Source: Erysipelotrichaceae bacterium (GTDB lineage Bacteria; Bacillota_I; Bacilli_A; Acholeplasmatales; Anaeroplasmataceae). From it: a stretch of 64,000 nt of DNA. This document shows positions 1 through 8,629 of this stretch, piece after piece (within the stretch, counting starts at the first letter, position 1; the number at the start of each line of letters is the position of its first letter). A program made the position numbers and the translations under genes. Location: positions 1 through 64,000 of the forward strand of contig SVAZ01000007.1 in NCBI GenBank assembly GCA_015059145.1, in the 5' to 3' direction. Under the pieces are notes generated by a model, which saw nothing but the letters and a program-made list of their open reading frames with translations, was not told where the DNA came from and made no database searches.

Positions 1-14
1 GTTAATTTAGCCAT
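1..14 (-). CDS. First codons of a probable IS3-type OrfA transposase (partial)
   Basis: ATG-GCT-AAA-TTA runs off the window edge about 60 bases inside the presumed IS end, where orfA normally begins. A GGGG stretch about 10 bases upstream is the only SD candidate and sits in the 3' arm of the AACCCC/GGGGTT hairpin, so it would be hidden in transcripts reading in from dacF. Only four codons are visible; the call rests on context. Confidence 0.3.
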
Positions 15-73
15 AATAAAAACCCCATTAATCTTTCTAGATTTCTCTAGTCCAACTTTTGGGGTTCACATCA
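1..73 (-). mobile_element. Outer end of a probable IS3-family (IS150-like) insertion sequence, cut by the window edge
   Basis: On the minus strand this stretch reads TGATGTGAACCCCAAAAGTT followed by GGAC, which resembles the terminal inverted repeat of IS150-group IS3 elements (TG ends, then a block close to GACCCCAAAAAGTTGGAC). Inside it lies a long-loop hairpin, AACCCC pairing with GGGGTT, as IS ends often have to block read-in from flanking transcription. An ATG at 14-12 opens MAKL, as expected for a transposase OrfA start. The outer boundary is about position 70 or 73, only 2-5 bases beyond the dacF stop codon. The rest of the element lies outside, so the family call rests on recall of the terminus only. 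Confidence 0.5.
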
Positions 74-75
74 TA

Positions 76-1113
76 TTAGGGCTTATTTTGTTGATATAAA
101 TTTATGATTTGATTAATATCTATACTATTTTTATCATAAATCGTCAATACATATTCACATATTTTATCATCATACAAATATACTCTTAGATATGCTTTAT
201 CTTTATAAAGAATGAATTTCAATTTAATATTTTCATATTCTCCTTCTTTTATAGGAATTATTATATTTGTTTCAGGACAAATATAATAGGTTACATCTAG
301 CTTAGTATCATATACTCCTTTATTAAAAATTGTAATAAATGTATAATCACTAAGCTCGCCTATTAATGTCTTATGATAATTCCAGTCATCACTTTTATTA
401 ATTGTAACTATTATCACATCCATATCATCCATTAAATAGTTACTTATTAAAACTCTTCTACTTTTCTTAGTAAATCCAGTTTTACCCCAAATAAAGAATT
501 CATCGCTTTTTACCAGCTTATGCTTATTAGTCCATGAGTAACTATTCTTTTCAGTATGGCACTTATATGTATGAGTTGAGGCTATTGCCTTGAATTCATC
601 ATTTTCCGAAGCATATGCGCTTAACAAGGCCATATCATATGCCGTTGAAATATTATATTCTCTTTCATCTAATCCAGAAGCATTTTCAAATACGGAATTT
701 TTCATTCCGATTTTTTTAGCTGTCTCATTCATTAAATGAATAAACTCTTCACTATTATTTTCACTTAATGCCGAAGCAGCATCATTAGCTGATCTAAGCA
801 TTAATGCATAAATTAAATCTTTTCTTTTTACTTTATCATTTTCTTCAAAATAAACTTTAGAGCCTACCTCATTTGTATCATCACTAGTAATTATAACCTC
901 TTCATTTAAATTATAATTTTCAATTACTGTAATAGCAGTTAATATTTTTGCGGTTGATGCAACTAGCATCTGCTCATCATAATTTTCCCCTTCTAGAATT
1001 CTTCTGGAATTTTTTTCTATAACTATAAAGCTTGTATTTTTATTAACCGAAATACCTGAGGTTGTAAATAATAAAAACAACGGCATTAATGCAATAAATA
1101 CATATTTTTTCAA
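76..1113 (-). CDS. dacF: D-alanyl-D-alanine carboxypeptidase (DacF/DacA type, penicillin-binding protein)
   Basis: Removes the terminal D-Ala from peptidoglycan pentapeptides outside the membrane. Counting from the upstream in-frame ATG (1128), the active-site motifs are STAK with Ser58 and Lys61, SAN at 113-115 and KTG at 216-218. A hydrophobic signal segment precedes them and a short beta-rich tail follows. The start chosen is TTG (codon 6 of the long form), because GGGTGAT, an SD of the GGTGAT kind, lies just before it; the ATG at 1128 has no SD. The protein is a little shorter than typical DacF (about 380-390 aa), and its stop codon lies only 2-5 bases from the presumed IS end, so slight 3' truncation is possible. 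The gene follows a terminator after the DUF368 gene. Confidence 0.88.
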   Translation of the reverse strand: MKKYVFIALMPLFLLFTTSGISVNKNTSFIVIEKNSRRILEGENYDEQMLVASTAKILTAITVIENYNLNEEVIITSDDTNEVGSKVYFEENDKVKRKDLIYALMLRSANDAASALSENNSEEFIHLMNETAKKIGMKNSVFENASGLDEREYNISTAYDMALLSAYASENDEFKAIASTHTYKCHTEKNSYSWTNKHKLVKSDEFFIWGKTGFTKKSRRVLISNYLMDDMDVIIVTINKSDDWNYHKTLIGELSDYTFITIFNKGVYDTKLDVTYYICPETNIIIPIKEGEYENIKLKFILYKDKAYLRVYLYDDKICEYVLTIYDKNSIDINQIINLYQQNKP

Positions 1114-1134
1114 AAAAGAATCACCCATAAATTA

Positions 1135-1170
1135 TATAAAAAAAGAGCTCAAATTATGCTTGAAGCTCTT
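1135..1170 (-). terminator. Rho-independent terminator after the DUF368 gene
   Basis: AGAGCT (5' arm, within the last codons of the DUF368 gene) pairs with AGCTCT, followed by a run of T on the minus strand. It overlaps the stop codon region and sits directly before dacF, leaving no room for a separate promoter, so dacF probably depends on read-through or an internal promoter. Confidence 0.7.
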
Positions 1171-2137
1171 CTTTTTCATCTATTAATTTTTCTTCTTCAA
1201 TATTACCTTGCTTTTGAGAATTTTTCTTTCTCATATATTTAACAAGCTGGAATGCAAAAAGTATACCACATACAAACAAGCCTAATCCTAAAAATATATC
1301 AAGGAATGGGAATTTACCAGAAGCACCCCATTGCTTATAAACAGTAATCATATCAATATTTAAAAATAATGCGATTACAGAGCCTATAGATAATCCAATA
1401 AATATGAAATATACAATGTTTTTATATTTTTCCACAACCATATTTAATAGCTTACCAACTAATGCACAGCCAACAAGGAATCCAATAACTAATGTTAAAT
1501 AAATAAACAATACAGAAGGATTACTACTAATATAACTGAAATGTAATGAGCTCATAATTGGTATAAAATATCCTAAAGCCATTAACATTGCAGTTGCTGA
1601 ACAGCCAGGGATAAACTGTGTAGCTGCAACAAGTATACCTAAAAGTAAATAAATAATAATAGATTTAAAGTCAACAGTAAGTCTCATTTCAGGAGCATCA
1701 TATGTTCCAGCAAAGACAATAGAAAAAATCACCATTAAAAGAGGAACACAAGCTCCTAAAACAATCAGCAAATAATGCTTCGCTTCCATCTTAACATGCT
1801 TAACCTCATCTCTAAGCGAAGGTGTAGCACCAAGCATAAGTCCAGCAAAGAGAGACACTATAGCAAACGGAATTAAATCAACTAGCTTTTGAACAGTGAA
1901 AAAGCCAGTGACAACACCAATAAGCATTCCTACAACAATAGGTGCAAGGAATAAAATACTAAGCTTAAATTCCTTAACAAAATTAGCTACCGCATGTAAA
2001 ATCTTCTTATACAGTTTGAAAATAATCATAATAGTTGACCCACTAATACCAGGTACTATTACAGCAAGACCAATTAAAAAGCCTAAAAAGCCTTTTTTAA
2101 CTATGCCTTCCTCTTCTTTAACCTTATTTTCTTCCAT
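1154..2137 (-). CDS. DUF368 family polytopic membrane protein, probable undecaprenyl-phosphate flippase (PopT-like)
   Basis: About nine hydrophobic segments. The two family signature repeats are visible: VPGISGST near residues 28-34 and IPGCSATA near 176-182, each a PGxS motif in a re-entrant-type hydrophobic stretch. DUF368 proteins (PopT) were shown to return undecaprenyl phosphate across the membrane for reuse in wall synthesis, which suits the neighbours dacF and cdsA. The highly charged ends (KVKEEEG at the N-terminus, EEEKLIDEKEE at the C-terminus) are cytoplasmic-looking. SD GGAGAAAT stands well placed before ATG. Family assignment is confident; substrate specificity is inferred from the family. 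Confidence 0.85.
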   Translation of the reverse strand: MEENKVKEEEGIVKKGFLGFLIGLAVIVPGISGSTIMIIFKLYKKILHAVANFVKEFKLSILFLAPIVVGMLIGVVTGFFTVQKLVDLIPFAIVSLFAGLMLGATPSLRDEVKHVKMEAKHYLLIVLGACVPLLMVIFSIVFAGTYDAPEMRLTVDFKSIIIYLLLGILVAATQFIPGCSATAMLMALGYFIPIMSSLHFSYISSNPSVLFIYLTLVIGFLVGCALVGKLLNMVVEKYKNIVYFIFIGLSIGSVIALFLNIDMITVYKQWGASGKFPFLDIFLGLGLFVCGILFAFQLVKYMRKKNSQKQGNIEEEKLIDEKEELQA

Positions 2138-2201
2138 ACGATTTCTCCTAAAATAACATATTTATTATATCATAAATAAAATAAAATTAAAAATAAAAAT
2201 T

Positions 2202-2903
2202 TTAACCTAAAACGACATCTAATAGCATCATAATAATAAACCCTGCAAAAAAACCAATATTTCCGCTTAAAGAATTAGCATTTGGAATCAATTCATTAAT
2301 GACAACATAAAGCATAGCACCTGCAGCAAATGCAAGTGAATAAGGCAATATAAAAGCTATCACAGAAACTAAAATTATTGCAGCAATACTAGCAATTGGC
2401 TCTACAACACCAGACAAAAAACCATCTAGTATGGCCTTAGCCTTAGTATTATCGTGAAGTGCATTTAATGAAACAATGCTTCCTTCAGGAATATTTTGAA
2501 CAGCAATTCCTATACTTAAGGCATATGCAGATGTAAGTAGCACAGGCTCCATTGTAAGAGCTGAAGCTAATGCTATACCGACACAAAAGCCTTCAGGAAT
2601 ATTATGAATAATCACAGTAAAACTTAGCATTTTTGATTCATTATTAGGCTTAATAATCTTTAAAACAATAATAAATAAAAAACCCAAAATTATACCTATA
2701 ATAGTAGGAAACACATTATTTGACATTTCTATCGCAGGTATAATTAAGCTCCATATACTAGAGGCTAGCATAACACCTGCAGATAAGCCTAGCATAAATT
2801 TATATAGGCTCATACACATGTCCTTTTTCATAAATATTGCCAAAAGTGATCCTAAGGTAGTTCCAATCAAAGGAATAATAATAATTAATATTGTATTTCC
2901 CAT
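2202..2903 (-). CDS. ZIP family divalent metal transporter (GufA/ZupT-like)
   Basis: Small membrane protein with about eight helices that imports divalent metals (Zn, Fe, Mn). The metal-site motifs are HNIPEG (about residues 100-105) and QNIPEG (about 136-141), the pair typical of the GufA-like branch, where the second motif begins with Gln rather than His. The start is moved inward to the second Met, because GGGTGAT then falls 3 bases before that ATG. It lies 46 bases downstream of rlmD on the same strand, so probably shares its transcript. Which metal it carries cannot be read from the sequence. Confidence 0.85.
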   Translation of the reverse strand: MGNTILIIIIPLIGTTLGSLLAIFMKKDMCMSLYKFMLGLSAGVMLASSIWSLIIPAIEMSNNVFPTIIGIILGFLFIIVLKIIKPNNESKMLSFTVIIHNIPEGFCVGIALASALTMEPVLLTSAYALSIGIAVQNIPEGSIVSLNALHDNTKAKAILDGFLSGVVEPIASIAAIILVSVIAFILPYSLAFAAGAMLYVVINELIPNANSLSGNIGFFAGFIIMMLLDVVLG

Positions 2904-2949
2904 CTTATCACCCATATTATGATATGAATGATAAGATTATAAATATAGG

Positions 2950-4305
2950 CTATAAATCTTTTTTAAGATCTAATACAGTTACACTTTCTACTAAAGGCGT
3001 TTGAGGAAACATATCAAATGGAGTTATTGATTTAACATTATATTTTTCCCTTAAAATCTCTAAATCCTTTGCAAGTGTTGCTGGATTACACGAAACATAA
3101 ATAACACGCTTAACCTGAGTTTTGAGTATTGTGTTGATAAATTCGGCTCCTAATCCTGTTCTAGGTGGATCGCAAATAACAATATCAAATTCCTTACCAT
3201 CATTGATCATTTTAGGTAAAAGTTGCGCAGCATCACCTTGATAGAATTTTGCATTATTTATTTTATTTAGCTTTGCATTTTCATTTGCAGCTAAGATTGA
3301 TTCCTTATTATATTCAATACCGATAACCTCTTTAGCCATACGAGCAACATAAAGTCCTATGGCTCCAACACCACAATATGCATCTAATACTCTTTCCTTT
3401 TTAGAAAGCTTACATGCCTTTAATACAGTACTATACATTGCTTCTGCTTGTATAGTATTTAACTGGAAAAATGTAGTTGGATAAATTTGATATTTAATAT
3501 CTCCTAGCATCTCAACTATGTATTTATCGCCCTCTAGGTGATTAGTTTCTTTACCAAAAATTACACCTTGTTTCTTAGAATCATTAAAGTTTTCATAAAC
3601 AGACTTAACTCCATCAAGCTCTATAACCCTTTTAGCAAGCTCTTGAATTTTTTTACTCTTTTCATGACAAACAAAGCAAACTAGAGCTTCATCATTCTTA
3701 TTAACTCTTATAACTAAATATTTTAAAATACCTCTGCTGAATTTATACAAATAGCTTGAAATTCCTAATTCATCAGCAATTTTTAAAATTTCTTCATTAA
3801 GCCTATTAATTAAGCTCTTATTAACTAAACAATTATCAACAGGAATTAAATCATTCGTTCTTGCCTTAATCATACAAACCTTTGTAGTATCAAATTTTTT
3901 AATAGGCAATTGTGATTTATTTCTATAACCAAAGTGTTCAGGTGATTGAACGGTAGCTCTAATTTCAAAAGATCTAGCATCTAATCTAGTATATCTATTT
4001 AAAGCTTCAATCAATAAATTTCTTTTGTGCTTTAGCATATTTTCATAATTAATATGCATAACAGCGCAGCCACCACAAGCTTCGTAATAAGGGCATTCTG
4101 CCTCTTTGCGTTCAGATGAGATTCTCTTAATATTTAAAGATTTAGCAAAAGCCATTTTATTTTCACATTTAGTAATCATTACCTCATGACCTTCACCAGG
4201 AATTGCACCATCAACAAATATAGCAAGCTTATTATAAAAGCCAATACCCTCTCCGTTGATACCTAATCTTTTTATATCTAATATAAATCGATCATCAACC
4301 TTCAT
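2950..4305 (-). CDS. rlmD: 23S rRNA (uracil-C5)-methyltransferase, RlmD/RlmCD (RumA) family
   Basis: SAM-dependent methylation of a 23S rRNA uridine. N-terminal TRAM domain (about 1-60); [4Fe-4S] cysteines Cys71, Cys77, Cys80 and Cys159; Rossmann methyltransferase domain with DAYCGVGAIG (308-317), DPPRTGL (379-385) and catalytic Cys406 in YVSCNPAT. The start codon overlaps the stop of the GH43 gene (TAATG), and the SD AGGTGAAG lies inside that gene, so translation is probably coupled. In Bacilli this type (RlmCD) may modify two positions; which applies here cannot be told. Confidence 0.9.
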   Translation of the reverse strand: MKVDDRFILDIKRLGINGEGIGFYNKLAIFVDGAIPGEGHEVMITKCENKMAFAKSLNIKRISSERKEAECPYYEACGGCAVMHINYENMLKHKRNLLIEALNRYTRLDARSFEIRATVQSPEHFGYRNKSQLPIKKFDTTKVCMIKARTNDLIPVDNCLVNKSLINRLNEEILKIADELGISSYLYKFSRGILKYLVIRVNKNDEALVCFVCHEKSKKIQELAKRVIELDGVKSVYENFNDSKKQGVIFGKETNHLEGDKYIVEMLGDIKYQIYPTTFFQLNTIQAEAMYSTVLKACKLSKKERVLDAYCGVGAIGLYVARMAKEVIGIEYNKESILAANENAKLNKINNAKFYQGDAAQLLPKMINDGKEFDIVICDPPRTGLGAEFINTILKTQVKRVIYVSCNPATLAKDLEILREKYNVKSITPFDMFPQTPLVESVTVLDLKKDL

Positions 4306-5780
4306 TACTTCACCTTCTTTACTGAAAAAGACTTAAATACAGCCTTACCTCCTGTTTTTAAACCTCTAGCATAAATACCATATTTACCACCAATCCATCT
4401 ACCTGGTGTAGCAGTAAATTTATTTTTAAAATAAGTTTTATCAAAGCCTAGTTGATAAATGTTAGGCTCAGTATATTTCATCATAAATTCAATCTCAGAA
4501 TTTTGATAAATAGAATCAAATAGAATTACATCATTGTCTTGATTGAAATATCCTTGTCTTAGCTGAAGATGATTCTTACCATCTATTCTTCTAAGACAAA
4601 TATATTGATAGCTTGATCCCATATAACAAAGACCAACCTCATCACCATCGTTTACTAAATCTAAAATACATTTAGTTCTAACAGTAAAAGACTTAAATGC
4701 TATTTTAGTTAAAAATAAATTAGGAGTCATATTTAAAGCTTTATAGGCTTTATCATTATGGTATGCACAATATAATGTTAAGCCATCATTCACATCATAC
4801 CATAAGCTAGTCTTATTAGCAGGAGTTTGCCACATAACAGAAAGCTCTCTACCTTTAAAATTGTCTGATGTTGGAATAGAATAGCTTGATTTTTTATCAA
4901 TTATATAATCGTGACTATCAAATGGAGTACCACCTAAAAGCTCATCTCTAACATTACCACATAAAGGCCAATCATTTACCCATTTAACGGGCTGTAAATG
5001 AACAACCCTTCCATATGGTCCCATATCTTGGAAATGCATAAAAGCCCATTCATCATTTTTTAAATCTATTAATGCACCTTGATGTGGTCCATTAATTTTT
5101 GAATCATTTTGTAGCATAACGATTTTTTCCTCATAAGGACCATAAACGTCCTTACTTCTTAAGCAAACCTGCCATCCAGCCTTAACACTACCAGCAGGTG
5201 CCATAATATAGAAATATCCGTTTCTATAATTAAATTTAGGCCCTTCAATTGTAGGTTGAGTATTATGTCCATCAAATATTATTTTATAGTCAGTTAGTTG
5301 TGTTTTTAAATCAGGAGTAACCTCATATAAGCCTAAAACTGAATTAAAACCAATTCTACTTTTAGCAAAACCTACAACCATATAGCATTTATCCTTATGC
5401 CAAATTGGACAAGGATCGATAATACCTTTACCCTCTATCAAGCACCATGGTTTAGACCAATTTCCTTTTTCAATATCATCAGTAGCTGAAACATAAACTC
5501 CCTCATCTGGAAATGGAATAATTACATAATATAAGCCATTATGATATCTAATAGCTGGAGCCCAAGCACCATCACCATGACATACATCATTAAATCTTGG
5601 AAAAGGAATTTCATCAAAAACATAATTGATAATTTTCCAATCAACCAAATTCTTGCTTTTTAATACTGGAACGCCAGGAGTGTGATTAAAGCTTGAAGCA
5701 ACCAAATAAAAGTTATCCCCTTTTCTAATAACATCTGGATCGCTATAATCACCTAGAATAACAGGATTATCGTATCTCAT
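4305..5780 (-). CDS. Glycoside hydrolase family 43 protein (beta-xylosidase / alpha-L-arabinofuranosidase type)
   Basis: Five-bladed beta-propeller GH43 domain (about 1-300) with the expected acidic triad: base Asp14 in YSDPDVI, pKa modulator Asp122 in IDPCPIW, and acid Glu179 in TIEGPKF. A C-terminal beta-sandwich (about 300-490) resembles the domain that follows GH43 catalytic domains in beta-xylosidases. There is no signal peptide, so it should act in the cytoplasm on imported xylo- or arabino-oligosaccharides. A strong SD (GGAGG, 7 bases before ATG) is present. The location is odd: it sits between rseP and rlmD in a housekeeping operon and shares a base with rlmD. No sugar transporter is adjacent. 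The exact substrate is unknown. Confidence 0.87.
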   Translation of the reverse strand: MRYDNPVILGDYSDPDVIRKGDNFYLVASSFNHTPGVPVLKSKNLVDWKIINYVFDEIPFPRFNDVCHGDGAWAPAIRYHNGLYYVIIPFPDEGVYVSATDDIEKGNWSKPWCLIEGKGIIDPCPIWHKDKCYMVVGFAKSRIGFNSVLGLYEVTPDLKTQLTDYKIIFDGHNTQPTIEGPKFNYRNGYFYIMAPAGSVKAGWQVCLRSKDVYGPYEEKIVMLQNDSKINGPHQGALIDLKNDEWAFMHFQDMGPYGRVVHLQPVKWVNDWPLCGNVRDELLGGTPFDSHDYIIDKKSSYSIPTSDNFKGRELSVMWQTPANKTSLWYDVNDGLTLYCAYHNDKAYKALNMTPNLFLTKIAFKSFTVRTKCILDLVNDGDEVGLCYMGSSYQYICLRRIDGKNHLQLRQGYFNQDNDVILFDSIYQNSEIEFMMKYTEPNIYQLGFDKTYFKNKFTATPGRWIGGKYGIYARGLKTGGKAVFKSFSVKKVK

Positions 5781-5794
5781 AATTAAGCCTCCTA

Positions 5795-7474
5795 CTACTT
5801 AAATAATCTTAATATATCGTTATACGTAATTATCACAAATAATATCATCAATAAAACAAAGAAAACATTGTTAATAATATTTTCCACCTTTTTACTAGGC
5901 TTTCTTCTAGTAATAGCTTCATAACCTAAGAAGCATAATCTACCACCATCAAGTGCAGGTATTGGTAATAAATTCATAACACCAATATTTACAGATAATA
6001 ATGCAGTAAATGCAAGCAGTGATAGGAAGCCAGCAGATACATAATTAGATACCAAAGAGAATATACCTACAAAGCTTGATAAATCAGATACACCTACCTG
6101 ACGTACATCACTAGGTGCAATTAAAAGCTTTAATGTTCTAAAAATCAAAGTAAAGTCATTCCAAAAATTAGCAAATGCGGCACCAATGCCACCAAACAAG
6201 CTAAAATGAGTGTCTGGCGATACACCAATCTTTTGTTGTATCTTTTCTATTCTTTGATTTTCTAAAACCTCATTTGTATAAGATTCAATGATTGCCTCTT
6301 CTTTTTCACAATCCTCAATTGTTACAATTCCACCCTTTGAAACTGAATAGTATTCAAAGTAAACATTACATAAATTAGTATTAGTGAACTCCTCGATCAC
6401 AGTACTCCAAGAATCACTAGTAAGCTCAATAACATTACCAGTAATTACAGTACCATTTTCAATTTTATCAATACGCATTTTTGTTAAAACATCACCAGAG
6501 GACAAAGGGTATGTACCTTTATTTTTATCATCCTTATATCTGACTGCTAAATTACCTAAAATCAAACCATCTACACCAGTATTATTTTCAGGTGCTTGAA
6601 TGTTAGATACACCAATTGATGCAATATAAGAAATTGCCTCTAAATCAAAAGATTTTGTTTCACCATCTCTAACTACTTCAATAGTAATCGTAGTTTCAAA
6701 TTTATTATATTCATTATCTAGTGCTTCACTAAATTCAGTCCAAGTTGTAACCTTATTTCCATTGACAGAAATAATTTCATCGCCAACCTCTAATACTCCC
6801 TCAGCACTTAAGCCTGTAGAAATTTCACCGATTATAGTAGAATCATAGTTAGGCACACCTGAACAAAATGCAACAAATATATAAATAATTATAGCTAATA
6901 ACAAATTCATTAAAGGACCAGCAAATATTGTAATAAATCTATGCCACATAGATTTAGATTCAAAGCATCTATCATAAGGAGTAATTTGCATTCTTTTCCC
7001 ATTTTCAAAAACATAGAATGCATCTCTTTTAACAGCAAAATATCTAGATTGAATACCATCATCTATCGTAATAAATAACTCTTCATTATTTTCACCATAA
7101 ATATCTAAATCTATAATTTCACCACGAATTTGACATTCTTTATTTTCATCTAAAACAATTTCTGAAACTAAATCATTTTCAAGATTAATTCCAATCTTTT
7201 GTCCCTTCTTAACTAATTCAGAGGATACCTCTTCTCCAGCCATTGAAACAAATCCACCAATTGGAATCGCACGTAAACAAAATGTAGTTTCACCAAATTG
7301 CTTCTTATATATAACAGGCCCCATACCTAAAGAAAATTCATGGCATAATATTCCTGCTCTCTTAGCAAAGAAAAAATGGCCGCCCTCATGAATCAAAATT
7401 ATTAATCCAATTATAAATATAAATGCAATAATTGAAACAATAACTAAGGGAGCCCCCGTTAACGCAAAAAACAT
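5795..7474 (-). CDS. rseP: Site-2 intramembrane metalloprotease RseP/RasP with enlarged PDZ region
   Basis: Membrane zinc protease that cleaves anti-sigma factors or signal-peptide remnants. HEGGH zinc motif at 29-33 in the first helix; second motif NLLPIPALDGG with Asp509. At 559 aa it is clearly longer than usual (about 420-450). The extra length lies in a charged insert (about 90-165) before the second helix and in a second PDZ-like unit (about 310-385) after the first PDZ domain (about 213-285, GDEIISVNG). The start overlaps the dxr stop (TAATG), giving the usual cdsA-dxr-rseP order. Confidence 0.9.
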   Translation of the reverse strand: MFFALTGAPLVIVSIIAFIFIIGLIILIHEGGHFFFAKRAGILCHEFSLGMGPVIYKKQFGETTFCLRAIPIGGFVSMAGEEVSSELVKKGQKIGINLENDLVSEIVLDENKECQIRGEIIDLDIYGENNEELFITIDDGIQSRYFAVKRDAFYVFENGKRMQITPYDRCFESKSMWHRFITIFAGPLMNLLLAIIIYIFVAFCSGVPNYDSTIIGEISTGLSAEGVLEVGDEIISVNGNKVTTWTEFSEALDNEYNKFETTITIEVVRDGETKSFDLEAISYIASIGVSNIQAPENNTGVDGLILGNLAVRYKDDKNKGTYPLSSGDVLTKMRIDKIENGTVITGNVIELTSDSWSTVIEEFTNTNLCNVYFEYYSVSKGGIVTIEDCEKEEAIIESYTNEVLENQRIEKIQQKIGVSPDTHFSLFGGIGAAFANFWNDFTLIFRTLKLLIAPSDVRQVGVSDLSSFVGIFSLVSNYVSAGFLSLLAFTALLSVNIGVMNLLPIPALDGGRLCFLGYEAITRRKPSKKVENIINNVFFVLLMILFVIITYNDILRLFK

Positions 7475-8622
7475 TATTCTTCAACTCCATACCTTAACAA
7501 AATTTTATTAATAATCATCTTACTAATAGAAACAACGTTCTCTAAATTATATTCTATGTTTTCATAATCATTATTATTAATTTCATCACAAATTATTTTT
7601 TCAATAGTTAAAAAATCAATATGATCATTCAAAAACAGATGAACTGCCGCTTCATTTGAAGCATTTAAAACTGCATAGTAAATGCCGCCCTTAGCCGCAG
7701 CCTTATAAGCATAATCTAAACATGGAAATCTATCCTTAGACAATTCTTTGAATTCCAAATTTAAATTAAATAGATTTAATGACTCACCTTGGCTATATGC
7801 ATGAGAAGGATATCTTAATGCATATTGAATAGGAGTGTGCATATCAGCACAACCAAGCTCTGCCTTTATTGTTCCATCATTAAATTCAACTAATGAATGA
7901 ACAATACTTTGTGGATGTAAAATAGTATCAATTTTATCATAAGGCAAATCAAATAAGAAATGAGCTTCAATCACCTCAAAGCCCTTATTCATCATAGTAG
8001 CACTATCAATAGTTATTTTAGATCCCATAGACCAATTAGGATGAGCAAGAGCTTCCTTTTTAGTCACTCCTACAAGCTCACTTCTAGATTTATTTCTAAA
8101 TGAACCTCCGCTTGCAGTGATAATCAATCTTTTAACATCAGCTTTACTTTCTCCGGCTAAGCACTGTAAAATTGCCGAATGTTCAGAATCAATTGGAACA
8201 AGCTTCACATCATTTTCAATTAATAAATCCTTTATTATATCTCCTGCAACAACTAATGTTTCTTTATTTGCAAGACAAATAGTTTTTTTAGCTTTAATAG
8301 CTTCAACTGTAGGCATTAAACCAGAAATACCAACTAATGCATTCACAAGAACCTCATCATCATATTTACTATATTTTGCCACCTCAATTAGACCTTCATC
8401 ACCATATGTGATAATTGGATTATAAGATAAAGAAATTATATGCTCTTTTTTTCTAAAGCATACAATTTCAGGTTTAAATTCTTCAATTAATTTTCGAGCA
8501 AGCTCTAAATTTGAACCAACAGACAAACCTATAACTTTAAATTCATCCTTATTGCTTCTAGCAATATCAAGTGTTTGACATCCTATAGAGCCACATGCAC
8601 CAACTATGTATAAATGTCTCAT
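7474..8622 (-). CDS. dxr: 1-deoxy-D-xylulose-5-phosphate reductoisomerase
   Basis: Second step of the MEP isoprenoid pathway, NADPH-dependent. N-terminal dinucleotide motif GACGSIG (8-14; Cys replaces the usual Thr), LANKETLV (117-124), metal ligands in DSEHSA (Asp145, Glu147), and the substrate loop HPNWSMGSKITIDSATMMNKG beginning at His194, cited here by its first residue. Length 382 aa is normal. It lies 8 bases after cdsA with SD AGGTG. It supplies isoprenoid precursors for undecaprenyl phosphate, which links it functionally to the DUF368 flippase and cdsA-type lipid synthesis nearby. Confidence 0.95.
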   Translation of the reverse strand: MRHLYIVGACGSIGCQTLDIARSNKDEFKVIGLSVGSNLELARKLIEEFKPEIVCFRKKEHIISLSYNPIITYGDEGLIEVAKYSKYDDEVLVNALVGISGLMPTVEAIKAKKTICLANKETLVVAGDIIKDLLIENDVKLVPIDSEHSAILQCLAGESKADVKRLIITASGGSFRNKSRSELVGVTKKEALAHPNWSMGSKITIDSATMMNKGFEVIEAHFLFDLPYDKIDTILHPQSIVHSLVEFNDGTIKAELGCADMHTPIQYALRYPSHAYSQGESLNLFNLNLEFKELSKDRFPCLDYAYKAAAKGGIYYAVLNASNEAAVHLFLNDHIDFLTIEKIICDEINNNDYENIEYNLENVVSISKMIINKILLRYGVEE

Positions 8623-8629
8623 AAAACAC

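Noticed and set aside
1135-1170. Inverted repeat before dacF as an operator
   Set aside because: It has the T run and position of a terminator for the DUF368 gene.
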